Source: Paragordius varius (Eukaryota; Nematomorpha). From it: a DNA stretch of 64,000 nucleotides. The DNA lies in contig OZ176053.1 in the NCBI GenBank assembly GCA_964247055.1, positions 1,550,001 through 1,614,000 on the forward strand, in the 5' to 3' direction. The translations under genes were made by a program, and so were the position numbers. The notes beneath the pieces were generated by a model that was not told where the DNA came from, did no database searches, and worked only from the letters and a program-made list of their open reading frames with translations. Positions within the stretch are counted from its first letter, which is position 1. Each line of letters opens with the position of its first letter. Positions 36,041 through 45,779 of this stretch are shown here, piece by piece.

Positions 36041-38034
36041 TAAAATTGTATTTTCTCAAATTTTCTAATTAAAGTTTAAAATATTATAAAAACACTAATC
36101 TACATAATCATACTGAAGAAAGTCTCCTTAAATGGATAAATTAAATATTTTTAGTTAAAAAAATATATTAAATTTAGGGGTTTTAAATTTAAAGAATGAA
36201 AAACAGAAGGATGCTAACTTACAATTAATATAACAAGTCGGAAATTTAATATTTGATAGATAAATATTTGATTTGTTGCATTGGTTTAAACTTGTATAAA
36301 CAAACAAACGAACTCTACCTCAATTTTAAGACATGTCTAAAATGTTGAATTAGGTAGAACAAAATTTTTCAGGATGTATTAAAAAATATATTGGCTTTGT
36401 ATCTAAATTTATTTATAAACATTCTTTAAATTTAAACCCTCCAAATTTTAAACATAGAAACACATAGTATTAAAATTATGTATCCATTGTTTATTACACA
36501 ATATAATAAATCCAATTGAACATATTTGTTTTGCAATTTCCTGTTTTATTTTAAGGTCTCTTTTAGGTTTCCACAAGATGTTAAGTGATGCAATTTAAAA
36601 CACAGTAACAAAGGTTATTAATGGCCATTTGGAATTTTAAATAGCTCAAAAGAGACATCTCTGTTAGAAATTTTCATTTTTATTAAAATTGTGAAGGAAA
36701 ACACACACCTGTTGGCAATGGAAAATAATGATAGAAATAATTTTAACGTAACTATTAAGAAAGAAAAAATTAATGAATACCAAGAACATGTATATACTAA
36801 ATATCATTTTAACCATGCAGTGGTGTAGCTAGTGGGAATACTTAAAGGGGCGCCAGGTTTCAAATAAAAATAATTTTATTTCCAAAAAATGGGTAAATTA
36901 TTTTTAATACTAAATAAAAAATCACCCATTTAATAGTGGTCATCAACAAGGTTTAAAAATAGCTATAAAGGGGATAAAGGCGCCATCACGGATTCATTTA
37001 CCAGATGGCAGAAATGCAAGTTACACCTCTGTAATCATGTAAAAACCGAAATGCCAAATAAATAATTTTTTACTGTATTATAAAACAATTGAACAGCTTT
37101 GTAATTATTTATACTCGCGTTGAACTGAATTAGAAATTTTGGTTATTTACAAAGGATATTGACTACGAAATATATTTCATTTTTTTGTAAAATTTGGAAT
37201 TAAATATATTAGCCCTATACCTATATCTGTATAAGGCTAATATAACTTCCATTTTTTATCTGCAATAAATTACGCCTAACGGTATCTAAAAAAATAATAA
37301 AGCGTTTTAACTGCATATATTATATGGTTTTGCATAAAAATCTTAAAATTATAAAAATATGGCTTAAATCCTATATAAATTGAATTAATTAAAAAAGTAA
37401 TCCCTTACATAACTGCTTAATAAAAAAATCGATTTTTAAATTTTTCATTATTAAAAATAATAATAATTTTATCCATATTTTGAATTATAACCAGTGATAT
37501 AAAGGTTCTGTACTTTTTTTGGAACAGTCCGGTTTGATTTTAGAATTTTGAAAAAATTATTTATATAATGTTAACCGTCGTTTTGATATTCTAATAATAA
37601 ATATTTTTCTCCGAGTATAATGTCGCATATTCTATTTATATTTTTGAAGGCTGAATTATTTGCTGATAAGAATATGACTAACCGCTTTAAGAATGAATCA
37701 GAAAATAGATCATATAACCAAACAACATTTAAAATTTAACCATTATTTTGCACATATAATTCTTGGCGAAACCGGGCTTTTTTGATCGAGCCTGACCCAA
37801 AACTTTAGTCTTAATTGGTTTGAATTAATCACTCTTTTTCTGGATAATAAAATGTAAATATCAAAAAAATTATTTAAATTAATTAAAATAATTTGCAAAA
37901 AATCAAACCGTGAAAACTTAAGAATGCGGTCTAGATCAAGAGTCTTTGTAAAAGTGCAAATACATGAAATTTCAAATCATTATATGTTTTTACTATATCG
38001 CATGTGACATTATATATCAAGAATTTGCAACTTA
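36041..38034. other. Gene-free stretch
   Basis: AT-rich, no supported exon. It holds one hAT MITE (36818-37031) and otherwise nothing recognisable. Confidence 0.5.
36818..37031. mobile_element. Short nonautonomous hAT element with 8-bp target duplication
   Basis: Begins CAGTGGTGTAGCTAG and ends AAGTTACACCTCTG, an inverted repeat of the common hAT form. Flanks TAACCATG (36810-36817) and TAATCATG (37032-37039) agree at 7 of 8 positions, the duplication length of hAT transposases. 214 bp, noncoding. Confidence 0.85.
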
Positions 38035-38253
38035 TTAGTTTTGAAAGCCTGGCATGAACTTATATATTTTTTGAAAAAAAATACTAGTTATGATAATATT
38101 TGGTATTAAACCGGAGATAATGGTTTGTATTAACGCTTCATAAGATCCTGTGATATTTAAAAATGCTCTAAAGGGCATTTTTTCAACACCCCAGTGTGGC
38201 GGTTTGATAGATTTGAAGGTAGGCTGTAATAAGCATCTCGTTAACATATACAT
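38035..38253 (-). CDS. Possible small protein of 72 residues
   Basis: ATG to TAA, reading MYMLTRCLLQPTFKSIKPPH, then WGVEKMPFRAFLNITGS, a hydrophobic stretch near 44-60 and an end at KFMPGFQN. The start resembles a mitochondrial presequence (Arg/Lys, no acidic residue in the first 22). Alternatively CTTATTACAG just before the CCT codon is a good acceptor and this is a terminal exon. Residue mix and base composition are unlike the surrounding noise. No family is recognised. Confidence 0.4.
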   Translation of the reverse strand: MYMLTRCLLQPTFKSIKPPHWGVEKMPFRAFLNITGSYEALIQTIISGLIPNIIITSIFFQKIYKFMPGFQN

Positions 38254-39320
38254 CTAGTTCTGATAAACTATTTTGGTACCATGTCAAAAACTATTTTGAA
38301 AGTTAATCATAAAATATGTATATATAGATGGCAGGGTTTTTAAATGATTATAATTTTAGAATAAAGGAGGATTTTGCACAAATAGCTATAAAGTCTCTCA
38401 ACATATTTGAACTATTTTAAAAAAAAATAATGTATTTTGATATTTACATGTATATCTAAAAAAATGTGAAAGAAGTTTGACCATCCCCATATATAATTAT
38501 TGATATTCGTTCCCTTGATAATTTTCATTATCAAGATTTTATGATATCATATAAAATATTCGGTATAATTTCACTCTTAATTTCTTAATTAAGATTTTAA
38601 TTTTACACACAGTTATTTGAGTATCCAATTATTCTAATATTATTTTTAAAGCAACTGAGGTGAAGTGTTTTAATTGGTAAATCCTCGCAATCGAAACCAA
38701 TAAAACGTTCTTTAAAGTCTCAAAAGTGAGCGTTTAGATTTAATTAGAATAGACTTCAAAATTTCACGTGTACTTTGTATACTCGCTTGCTAAATAAGGC
38801 TTACACAAAATCAATTTATCAAAATACAATTCCATGTTTAGATAGTATATTGTCATTAGTAACTCAAAAATCCCAAAATATATTAAACGAAGGAAACACA
38901 GCCAATCGGTTCATATCTGGTCTTTCCATAACTCTAATATGATAATATGCTCTACAATAATTTTAAAATGGAGAATTAATTGATATCTGCAAGGTGATTA
39001 TTAATATGGTTATAAGATGGTTTGATCCACATTTTATGTTGGCAATTGTAAAACAAAGTTTTTCCATAAAATAAAAATGTTACAGGAAAATATTGTTTTA
39101 GCAACTACTTCGTAATTATTCATACACGCATTTACGATTGACCAACAATAATGTGAATTAGCCAGCAAAAATAAGGACAGAAAAAACACTTAAATAGTTA
39201 TACCCTTAAAACAATTAAAGAAAAAAAATTATATCAAGAAAATTTATTTGTTCTAAGAGTGATTATAAATGTTAAATAATTGGATTGTCATTGATATATT
39301 GATATGCATTGATTGTTTTT

Positions 39321-39343
39321 AAGAAAAAAAAAATAAAAAAAAC
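39321..39343 (-). terminator. Pol III terminator of tRNA-Leu
   Basis: Immediately after the tRNA 3' end the minus strand reads G then two long T runs (TTTTTTTT, TTTTTTTTTT), far more than the four Ts needed by RNA polymerase III. Confidence 0.8.
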
Positions 39344-39425
39344 TGGCAGCGGTGGGATTTGAACCCACGCCTCCGAGGAGACTGGTGCCTTAAACCAGCG
39401 CCTTAGACCGCTCGGCCACGCTACC
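39344..39425 (-). tRNA. trnL-AAG: tRNA-Leu (anticodon AAG)
   Basis: 82-base gene reading GGTAGCGTGGCCGAGCGGTC at its 5' end, anticodon stem CTGGT/ACCAG around the loop TTAAGGC (anticodon AAG), a long variable arm (TCTCCTCGGAGGCG) as in class II tRNAs, T arm TGGGTTCAAATCCCA and acceptor 3' strand CGCTGCC plus A. The A box (TGGCCGAGCGG) and B box (GGTTCAAATCC) are both good, with CAA in place of the usual CGA in the B box. No intron. CCA is not encoded. It lies on the same strand as, and only 26 bases downstream of, the B3GALT6 stop codon. Confidence 0.97.
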
Positions 39426-39451
39426 GTTGTCAGTTGAGGTATTATTGAAGT

Positions 39452-40393
39452 TTATGTATTCTTCTTGCAGCATTGGGAGGGGAAAGCGGACCAATTATAT
39501 TCGTAAATGGGTTTAACATTGTAAGATTTATCACAGATTTTACCAGATTGTGTATACAAGTCATATAAATGCAACATTTCTTCGGATGATTGTTTGTGCA
39601 TCACAATGTACCGTTCATCACATCCTCGAGATATGTATTCAGTATTAAATTCAATTCGATGAATGCGTTGAGTCTTTAGAGAAGCAGTCCATACACCCAA
39701 ACTTGTATCCTCGTTATTATATATTTTTAGAATGTCTGAATTTTGAGAAATGAAACTTACAATATCTTTGGATAACACGTATCCACCGCCTCTAGCATAA
39801 GGAAGATACCTATCACACAGAAACCATGATTTTTCTTCCCATTTTCCTTCTTTATACACATGGGCATCGCCTACAAAATAACCTAAATATATGCTTTGAT
39901 TGTCAAATTTGTGAAGGAGAGCATTTAATTTATCTGTTATTACATATGTATCATCGTCAGCTTTAAAAATAAACTGGAATTTAAGATATGTATTGGCATA
40001 TTTTAACATGTACATTAATTTGGTACTAATTAATTTGTAATCTTCTTCAATATCTTTCAAAAAAACCAAATCGTTATAAAGATAATTTTCATGTGTTAAC
40101 TCTGCCAACATTTTTTGATCAATATTTTTGGTTCCTATAAAAAAATAATGACCGAATTGAGAATCATTATATCTTAGCCAGGTATTTCTCATAATATCCC
40201 TTCGATATAAATTTCCTGGCGATGTCATTATCAAAAATATAGTCTTTTTTTCGTCACATTTGTTCGGATTATTAAAAATTAATACTGATTTATATATAAC
40301 ATATAAGGAACAAGAAATTAAGACTAATATTTTAAAATTATTTGAACCAACACATTTAACACGCGAAAGCATAATGTATGTATTAAATTTCAA
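39452..40393 (-). CDS. B3GALT6: Beta-1,3-galactosyltransferase 6 (GAG linker enzyme), intronless
   Basis: Golgi type II membrane GT31 enzyme that adds the second galactose of the xylose-galactose-galactose-glucuronate linker of proteoglycans. 313 residues. Short cytoplasmic tail, membrane anchor about 20-40 (KILVLISCSLYVIYKSVLIF), no long stem. Catalytic features: IFLIMTSPGNLYRRDIMRNT near 52-71, DDD metal site in FKADDDTYV at 146-148, YARGGGYVLS at 199-208, NNEDTSLGVW at 226-235, TEYISRGC at 251-258, and the family-typical end WSAFPSQCC at 301-309. The GGYVLS, EDVSLG-like and WSA.PSQCC words place it in B3GALT6 (worm SQV-2) rather than other beta-3-galactosyltransferases. Single-exon structure is usual for this gene. 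An R1 element begins about 50 bases upstream of the ATG. Confidence 0.95.
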   Translation of the reverse strand: MKFNTYIMLSRVKCVGSNNFKILVLISCSLYVIYKSVLIFNNPNKCDEKKTIFLIMTSPGNLYRRDIMRNTWLRYNDSQFGHYFFIGTKNIDQKMLAELTHENYLYNDLVFLKDIEEDYKLISTKLMYMLKYANTYLKFQFIFKADDDTYVITDKLNALLHKFDNQSIYLGYFVGDAHVYKEGKWEEKSWFLCDRYLPYARGGGYVLSKDIVSFISQNSDILKIYNNEDTSLGVWTASLKTQRIHRIEFNTEYISRGCDERYIVMHKQSSEEMLHLYDLYTQSGKICDKSYNVKPIYEYNWSAFPSQCCKKNT

Positions 40394-40440
40394 TCAAGCA
40401 ATCACATGGACTGATAGAATATTAACACTTGGATACGACA

Positions 40441-41010
40441 TACTCATTTTAGTCCTTCGATTCAAATTGGGGTAGTTGGATACCCCAGGCCTGTTTGAAA
40501 TCAAATACTTTAAAAAGTATGGAAGGAATCGAATCCATGGAAAAACTTTGCACTTATATAACATTAATAAACCGAAAATATAAAAAATTTTATTGAAAAA
40601 TACTTGATATTACTTATTTTTAGCTAAAACCGAAAGGTAAAAATTTCGTCAACCTGACATTTGTCAAATGGTAAAATTAAAAAATACTACAAAATAAACC
40701 GCTTTTTCTATTTCTAACAATGTTAGATGTAATTTATATTAAAAATTAGCTTTAGTTTTACCCTTATTAAATGAAGACGATATTTTGCAAAAATTTTGTA
40801 AAATAAAAATGGCGTCGAAGTAGTTTGAGATGGAACTTTTTTTTCAAAACAAAATTTTATCAAGATATTTTGGCATATTTAAATAATTTATATTAGGATA
40901 GAAGAATAAATTTATATTGGGACCGTTTCCTTCAGTAGTTTTTTAAAAATATTAATTTAAATTTTGTCTGGGGTATTTAGATACCCCAATTTGAATCGAA
41001 GTGTTAAAAT
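40441..41010 (+). mobile_element. R1 foldback element, best-preserved copy
   Basis: Left end ATTTTAGTCCTTCGATTC, then CAAATTGGGGTAGTTGGATA and CCCC. Right end GGGGTATTTAGATACCCC, then AATTTGAATCGAAGTGTTAA. Terminal inverted repeat about 20-25 bases; each end is followed by its own palindrome. About 570 bp, noncoding. Confidence 0.75.
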
Positions 41011-41248
41011 AATGTTTGAGAAGATTATATTAAAGGTTTTTTCTAAAGAATAATATCGAATATAATTTTAAAATTTAAATACATAGGCGCCTTTAATTAC
41101 AGACCTTAAAATATTTTTTTATTATTAGGTGTGTTCACGAATTTTACCGGTTTTTAGTAAAAAAAATAGTAATTTAATCCCTTTATATATTTTGACAATC
41201 TCTCAGGGATTATCAATGCCGTGCTAGAAAATTGATTGTCTAATATAG

Positions 41249-41367
41249 AAAACCATTTGTCAAGCCTATTTCCACGTCTTAGAAAATTAAGTGCTGCTTC
41301 ACAAGGGCCTGTTCCATTAATGCGTCGTATCAGTCACTTGGCGGCAGGACAGGAGTTAGCGGATGTG
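41249..41367 (+). CDS. Candidate exon of an unrecognised gene
   Basis: After CTAATATAG the frame reads NHLSSLFPRLRKLSAASQ and GPVPLMRRISHLAAGQELAD, then a donor GTG|GTAATA. Base composition is distinctly GC-richer than the flanks, and the residue mix is that of a real protein. A further open piece at about 41400-41450 (SIEGLPFNKITRESFLVSIT) may belong to the same gene. No start, no family match; it could also be a decayed gene fragment. Confidence 0.4.
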
Positions 41368-42189
41368 GTAATATATCCGATTTAAAGGTTTTATTTACTG
41401 TTTTTACTGTGTCAATCGAAGGATTGCCATTTAACAAAATTACTCGAGAAAGTTTTCTGGTGTCAATTACTTAAAGGATTTGGACATATTATTATCCATT
41501 TTTTCTATACGTAAACTGTTATATAAACTAAAAATTGAAGATGCTTATCTTTTTATATAAAATTTGTAACAAATTGAGCTTTAAAACATTTACGGTAAAA
41601 ATTGATATTATTAGAAAGTAAAAAGATAAAGACACTATTTTTTCGAAAGACAGGTCATTTTTTTGAAATTAAATCTGTAAATATAACTCATTGTTTTAAA
41701 TTTCAAAGTATTAGTGAATTGGTAACACAAGAAATTATATATTATAAATTGTAATAATTTATACAAAACTTAGGGTTTTAAAAGTATTGTTGTCTTATAA
41801 TTTTTGCGTTTTGTCAGTATATTAAAATTTTTTACTGTGATCGGGAAATAAATGAACACTATTGCCAAATTTATGAATAAAAAAGATTTTTGCTAATTAA
41901 TATATAAATATATTTTGTATAATATATGAAATTGAGTGTCGGACAAGCATATCGATGAAAGGGTCAACTCAAAAATCCGCGAAGTATTTTCCTACCTTTG
42001 AGATACTGCAACAAGCGGTTTAACGATTAAAATATTTTGCGCAATGATAATTAAATGTAAATCCGGTTATAGAAAGTTTTTGGACTTTATTTTGAGATAT
42101 GTAACTGTATGCTCATAATAAAAATTAATATAATCCCAGAAAACAAAATTTAAAGTTAATTAGTTTTTTATATGATATTAATTAGTAAC

Positions 42190-42590
42190 ATTGTGCGAAT
42201 GCAATTATAGCTTTTTTTAAAGGCGCATTGTACAAATTTTTTAAAAATGTAAAATATAAAAAAACCTCTCAAACTTTGTCGCTGTTTTTTCCATAAATTT
42301 TTAAGTCACTAATCCAAAAAGCAAAGAAAAGTATGGTTAGAAAATATAAATAACTTTAAAAAGCTTTCAGGATACATTTCACCAGCAAAAACTTGGATTT
42401 TGATTTTATCATCTGTTCGTTTCCATCGTGTTTTGGAGTTGTCCCAATTTTAGACTCTACAAGTTACAAAACTGTGGAATTTTATCTCTTAGCTAAAACT
42501 GTAGTTCTTTTCAAAATTTAGCACTGGGTTATAAAATATCCAAGGTAAACTGGGAAAATAGGTGAAAAGGTAATGGTGTTAAAAAATAAA
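42190..42590. repeat. R4 element copy
   Basis: Blocks AGGCGCATTGTACAAATTTT, CTCTCAAACTTTGTC, CCAGCAAAAACTTG and AAAAGGTAATGGTGTT match the copies at 22274-22808 and 59590-60060. Confidence 0.55.
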
Positions 42591-42756
42591 TAAAATATTG
42601 CGACTCGGTTTTAATTTGTAATTTTTTACCATTTAAACATATTTAACAGCCCAGAGAACAAATAGTTTATAATGAACATTAATTATTTTGCAATTAGCTC
42701 GTGCATTCATAGTGTGAATATGCCTTCTGGTTATTGTAATAAAAGACTGGAAGGAG

Positions 42757-43690
42757 GATATGTATATATTTATAAAAATGGAAAATGCTGGCTTTGTGAC
42801 CTGTTTCCGTAAAACCGGTAGATCTATTCAAATCTAAATGTCGAAAAAATACAATCATTAATAAATGCCCCAACAATAGCTTCGCCCTTTTTTGAAATAG
42901 ACCCCCAGTTTGGGCCCACCCCGTGTAAAAACGGTTTTTTTAAAAAACAAAAGTCCACAAAAATCGTGTCTTTGAGAGAATTTTCCGGAGAACGTGTTAG
43001 ACCATTCAATATCAAATACGATTTCTGTTTACTTATTTTCGATTGCGCTGAACATAGTCGGCTCGCTTTTTTAATTTAGGCCCTCTTTTTACCCGCTCTC
43101 CCCGTAAAATGCCATTTTTTTCAAATAACAAAGTTCACAAAAATAATTTTTTAAATCTATTTTTGGCCCAAGGTATGAGACTGTAAATAAGGATTCCACG
43201 TATTCCCTGTTATAAGGCAAAAATTTTAGTCAAGCGTTTCTTTGATGATAGCTGCTGAGTAAGTAACTACCCGCGAAAAACTGACCCTTCATATAGAAAT
43301 AGCGTGCTTTTGGGGCTAAATTTCACAAAACTTATCAGGCCATATGAGTTCAATAGCTGCTTAAAGTATAACCCGTAAAAGGTCAAAAATTTTAATCGAG
43401 CGGATTTTTTGAATTAGCCGTTAAATAGGCTCTTTACTCCCTAAAAAATGCGCTATCATTGAACTATTATTTAATTTTGAAGTTATTCTTCCATAAACTA
43501 TTAGGAATTAACGATGATTCCAGGTATAAAGGCAAATATTTTTATATAAGTACATTTTTATTTTGGCCTCTGGGTAGGGGGCTACCCGCCTGCAACTGCG
43601 CCATCATATCGATACAGCATGCCTTGAGAGCCAAATTTCAGTATGAGACTATGTGAATCATTTTAAAACTTTGTGCCGCATAATAAAATT
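42757..43690 (+). mobile_element. Helitron-like element with internal ~303-bp repeats
   Basis: Its 5' part TATATATTTATAAAAATGG followed by AAAATGCTGGCTTTGTGACC matches the start of the Helitron at 43893. Inside, from about 43015, it carries at least one and a half units of the same ~303-bp repeat seen at 62330-63250 in opposite orientation (landmarks CATATCGATACAGCATGC and GGCTACCCGCCTGCAACTGC). The 3' end was not located. Confidence 0.55.
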
Positions 43691-43892
43691 GCTTATTAAA
43701 TCAAAAATATATTATGCTCATTTCAAATAAAATTGTCTATCTCAATATTCAAACGAGACAATCAAATGATCAATCTGACTTTATTGATTTTAAACATAAA
43801 ATCGTATTAGTTTATTGTTTTATTATTTATTCATCTATCATATGTATAGGAAGTTAACAAATATATGGATAATAAAACATTATTTATGGTAA

Positions 43893-44219
43893 TCTATATA
43901 TTTATAAAAATGGAAAATGCTGGCTTTATGATCTGTTTCCGGAAAACCGGTAGACCCATTCAAATCCAAATGTCGAAAAAATACATTCATTAATAAATGC
44001 CCCGACAATAGCTTCTCCCCCAAGTAAACAATAGATTAGTATGAATGCACGCGTTAAAATTCCTATGAGATCATAGCTATTAACTAATGTTTCCAAATTA
44101 TCCACATATGTGGATCATTTTATTGTCCCTTTTTTCAAATAGCCTCCCCCCCCCCCCCCCCCCCCCCAAGAAGTCCGAAGAACTTCCTCGGGTTGCGTAG
44201 CAGCACGAGATTTGCGCTA

Positions 44220-44220
<1 letters not shown>
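43893..44220 (+). mobile_element. Short nonautonomous Helitron with poly(C) tract
   Basis: Fits the Helitron signature. The 5' end is TCTATATATTTATAAAAATG, preceded by A. The 3' end CTAG at 44217-44220 is followed by T, with a hairpin (CTCG...CGAG, 44187-44209) seven bases before it. No target duplication, no terminal inverted repeat. The interior contains an uninterrupted run of about 22 C at 44146-44167, striking in such AT-rich DNA. A (TA)n tract (44221-44252) follows the end. Confidence 0.75.
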
Positions 44221-44252
<32 letters not shown>

Positions 44253-44254
<2 letters not shown>

Positions 44255-45779
44255 TAAATATCCGTATTTTATTTTGTAACCTTTTTGTGTGCAAATATAT
44301 AATTACTTGGGTGCAAAATTTTTTAGAATAGGTTATTTGGCCCAATCATTTGCAATCAGAAAGGGATTTAATTACACTATAATACCTTAACTTAAAATTT
44401 TTCTTTTTATAAATTAAATGATTCTGTATATCAGGCTCTAAATGTAATCATAATAGAATCTAGGTTTTTGTCAATATAAGGTATATTATGTAATTTCCTA
44501 GATCCCAGGACATAACATGCGCGAATTTTTTGCCATTTTTTAGAAACTGATTTTTCCATTGATATCTGTAAACAATTTTAGGATTGTTTCTGGAGGGTTC
44601 TAGACCAGATAATACAGTCATAGTTAAAAACAACTTGAAAAAATTAAAACAACATTTCTTATCATATAATTTGATAAAAAAAATATTTATTAGTATTTAA
44701 GGAATATCAAAATTTTATTTTAACTTAAGTAGGTCACGGTTAATAATACCTGGTCCGCGGATATGTTTATCCCTACTAATATATTAGAACTTAAGCGCAT
44801 TCGAAAAGTTAGTAAAGATAATGCAAAATGCCTTAAAATGGGCTCTATAAAACATATTAAACACTCTAACCGGATTTATTGGTTAATATTTGGTAGTTGA
44901 GAATATGTTAATGCGAACAAAAAAAATTTTAAAATAACGATATCTTTAAATATAATTTTTGCTGGTAACAAACAAGGTTGGTTAGTATCATCCAAAATAA
45001 AGTAAATGTTTATTCCATCATATTTGATAAGATCAGTTTTTTACATAGAATGGAAACTCTAACTTTATCTTTTGTTTACGTATATCTATAATTTTTTAGG
45101 CGAATATGGCCGTATTTAAATATCGTAGTTAAAATTAAAATAGAGACTACGCCTAAAAACATGAAGAAAAATATCCTTTACCAAAGGAACCATACATTGT
45201 TAAACCTTAATCATTATATCCTATATAAACTATTTGATTACAATTGTAACATACATAATTGATTTGTTTTACCACTTTTTATTTCATACTTTGCAATTTA
45301 AAACAATGACAAAAAAAATTAAGTTTAAAATATAGCGGGTCTTTTATAGAAAAAATTTTATGTCTGTATAGTTTCAATTTTTATCGGTACTTTAAATATA
45401 GATTTTTATGAAAAATCAGCCCGAGTATTTCGTCAAAGCCTAATCGAAGTTGTTCTTGAAACTAAAACGGTTTAAAGAATATATCTGATTGATACTTATT
45501 CAAGTTTAATTAAATTAGCCAATATTTTTTTAAAAGTAGACGATGCCTCCTGTTTTTTTAAAGTTTTTAAGCCTTGTATTTTAAAACAATATCATATGGC
45601 CAATTATAGTGACTTGTAAAAATATCCATTGTTGATTGTCCAAATTAACTTCGAAGTTTTTACATTTTTTTTAAAAAAATAACATTCTTTGCAGTTAACA
45701 TTTTAACAGGATATTGTCACAAATTATACATTAAGATATAATTAAAGACATAAGGAAGCCTTTTAGTCTATATATATAA
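44253..45779. other. AT-rich stretch upstream of the fucosyltransferase
   Basis: Apart from the small ORF at 44460-44621 and a partial R3 element at about 45200-45392, nothing is recognisable. Confidence 0.45.
44460..44621 (-). CDS. Possible small ORF of 53 residues
   Basis: ATG to TAG, reading MTVLSGLEPSRNNPKIVYRY, then QWKNQFLKNGKKFAHVMSWD and a hydrophobic end LGNYIIYLILTKT. The composition looks like protein (Trp, Pro, Arg, His present) and the frame stays open for 21 more codons upstream. An alternative frame of the same strand is also open for about 42 codons, so selection for one frame is not proven. Not recognised. Confidence 0.3.
   Translation of the reverse strand: MTVLSGLEPSRNNPKIVYRYQWKNQFLKNGKKFAHVMSWDLGNYIIYLILTKT

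Noticed and set aside
38640-38800. Minus-strand open pieces as exons of a gene linked to 38035-38253
   Set aside because: Frames are short, interrupted, and acceptors are poor; no consistent chain could be built.
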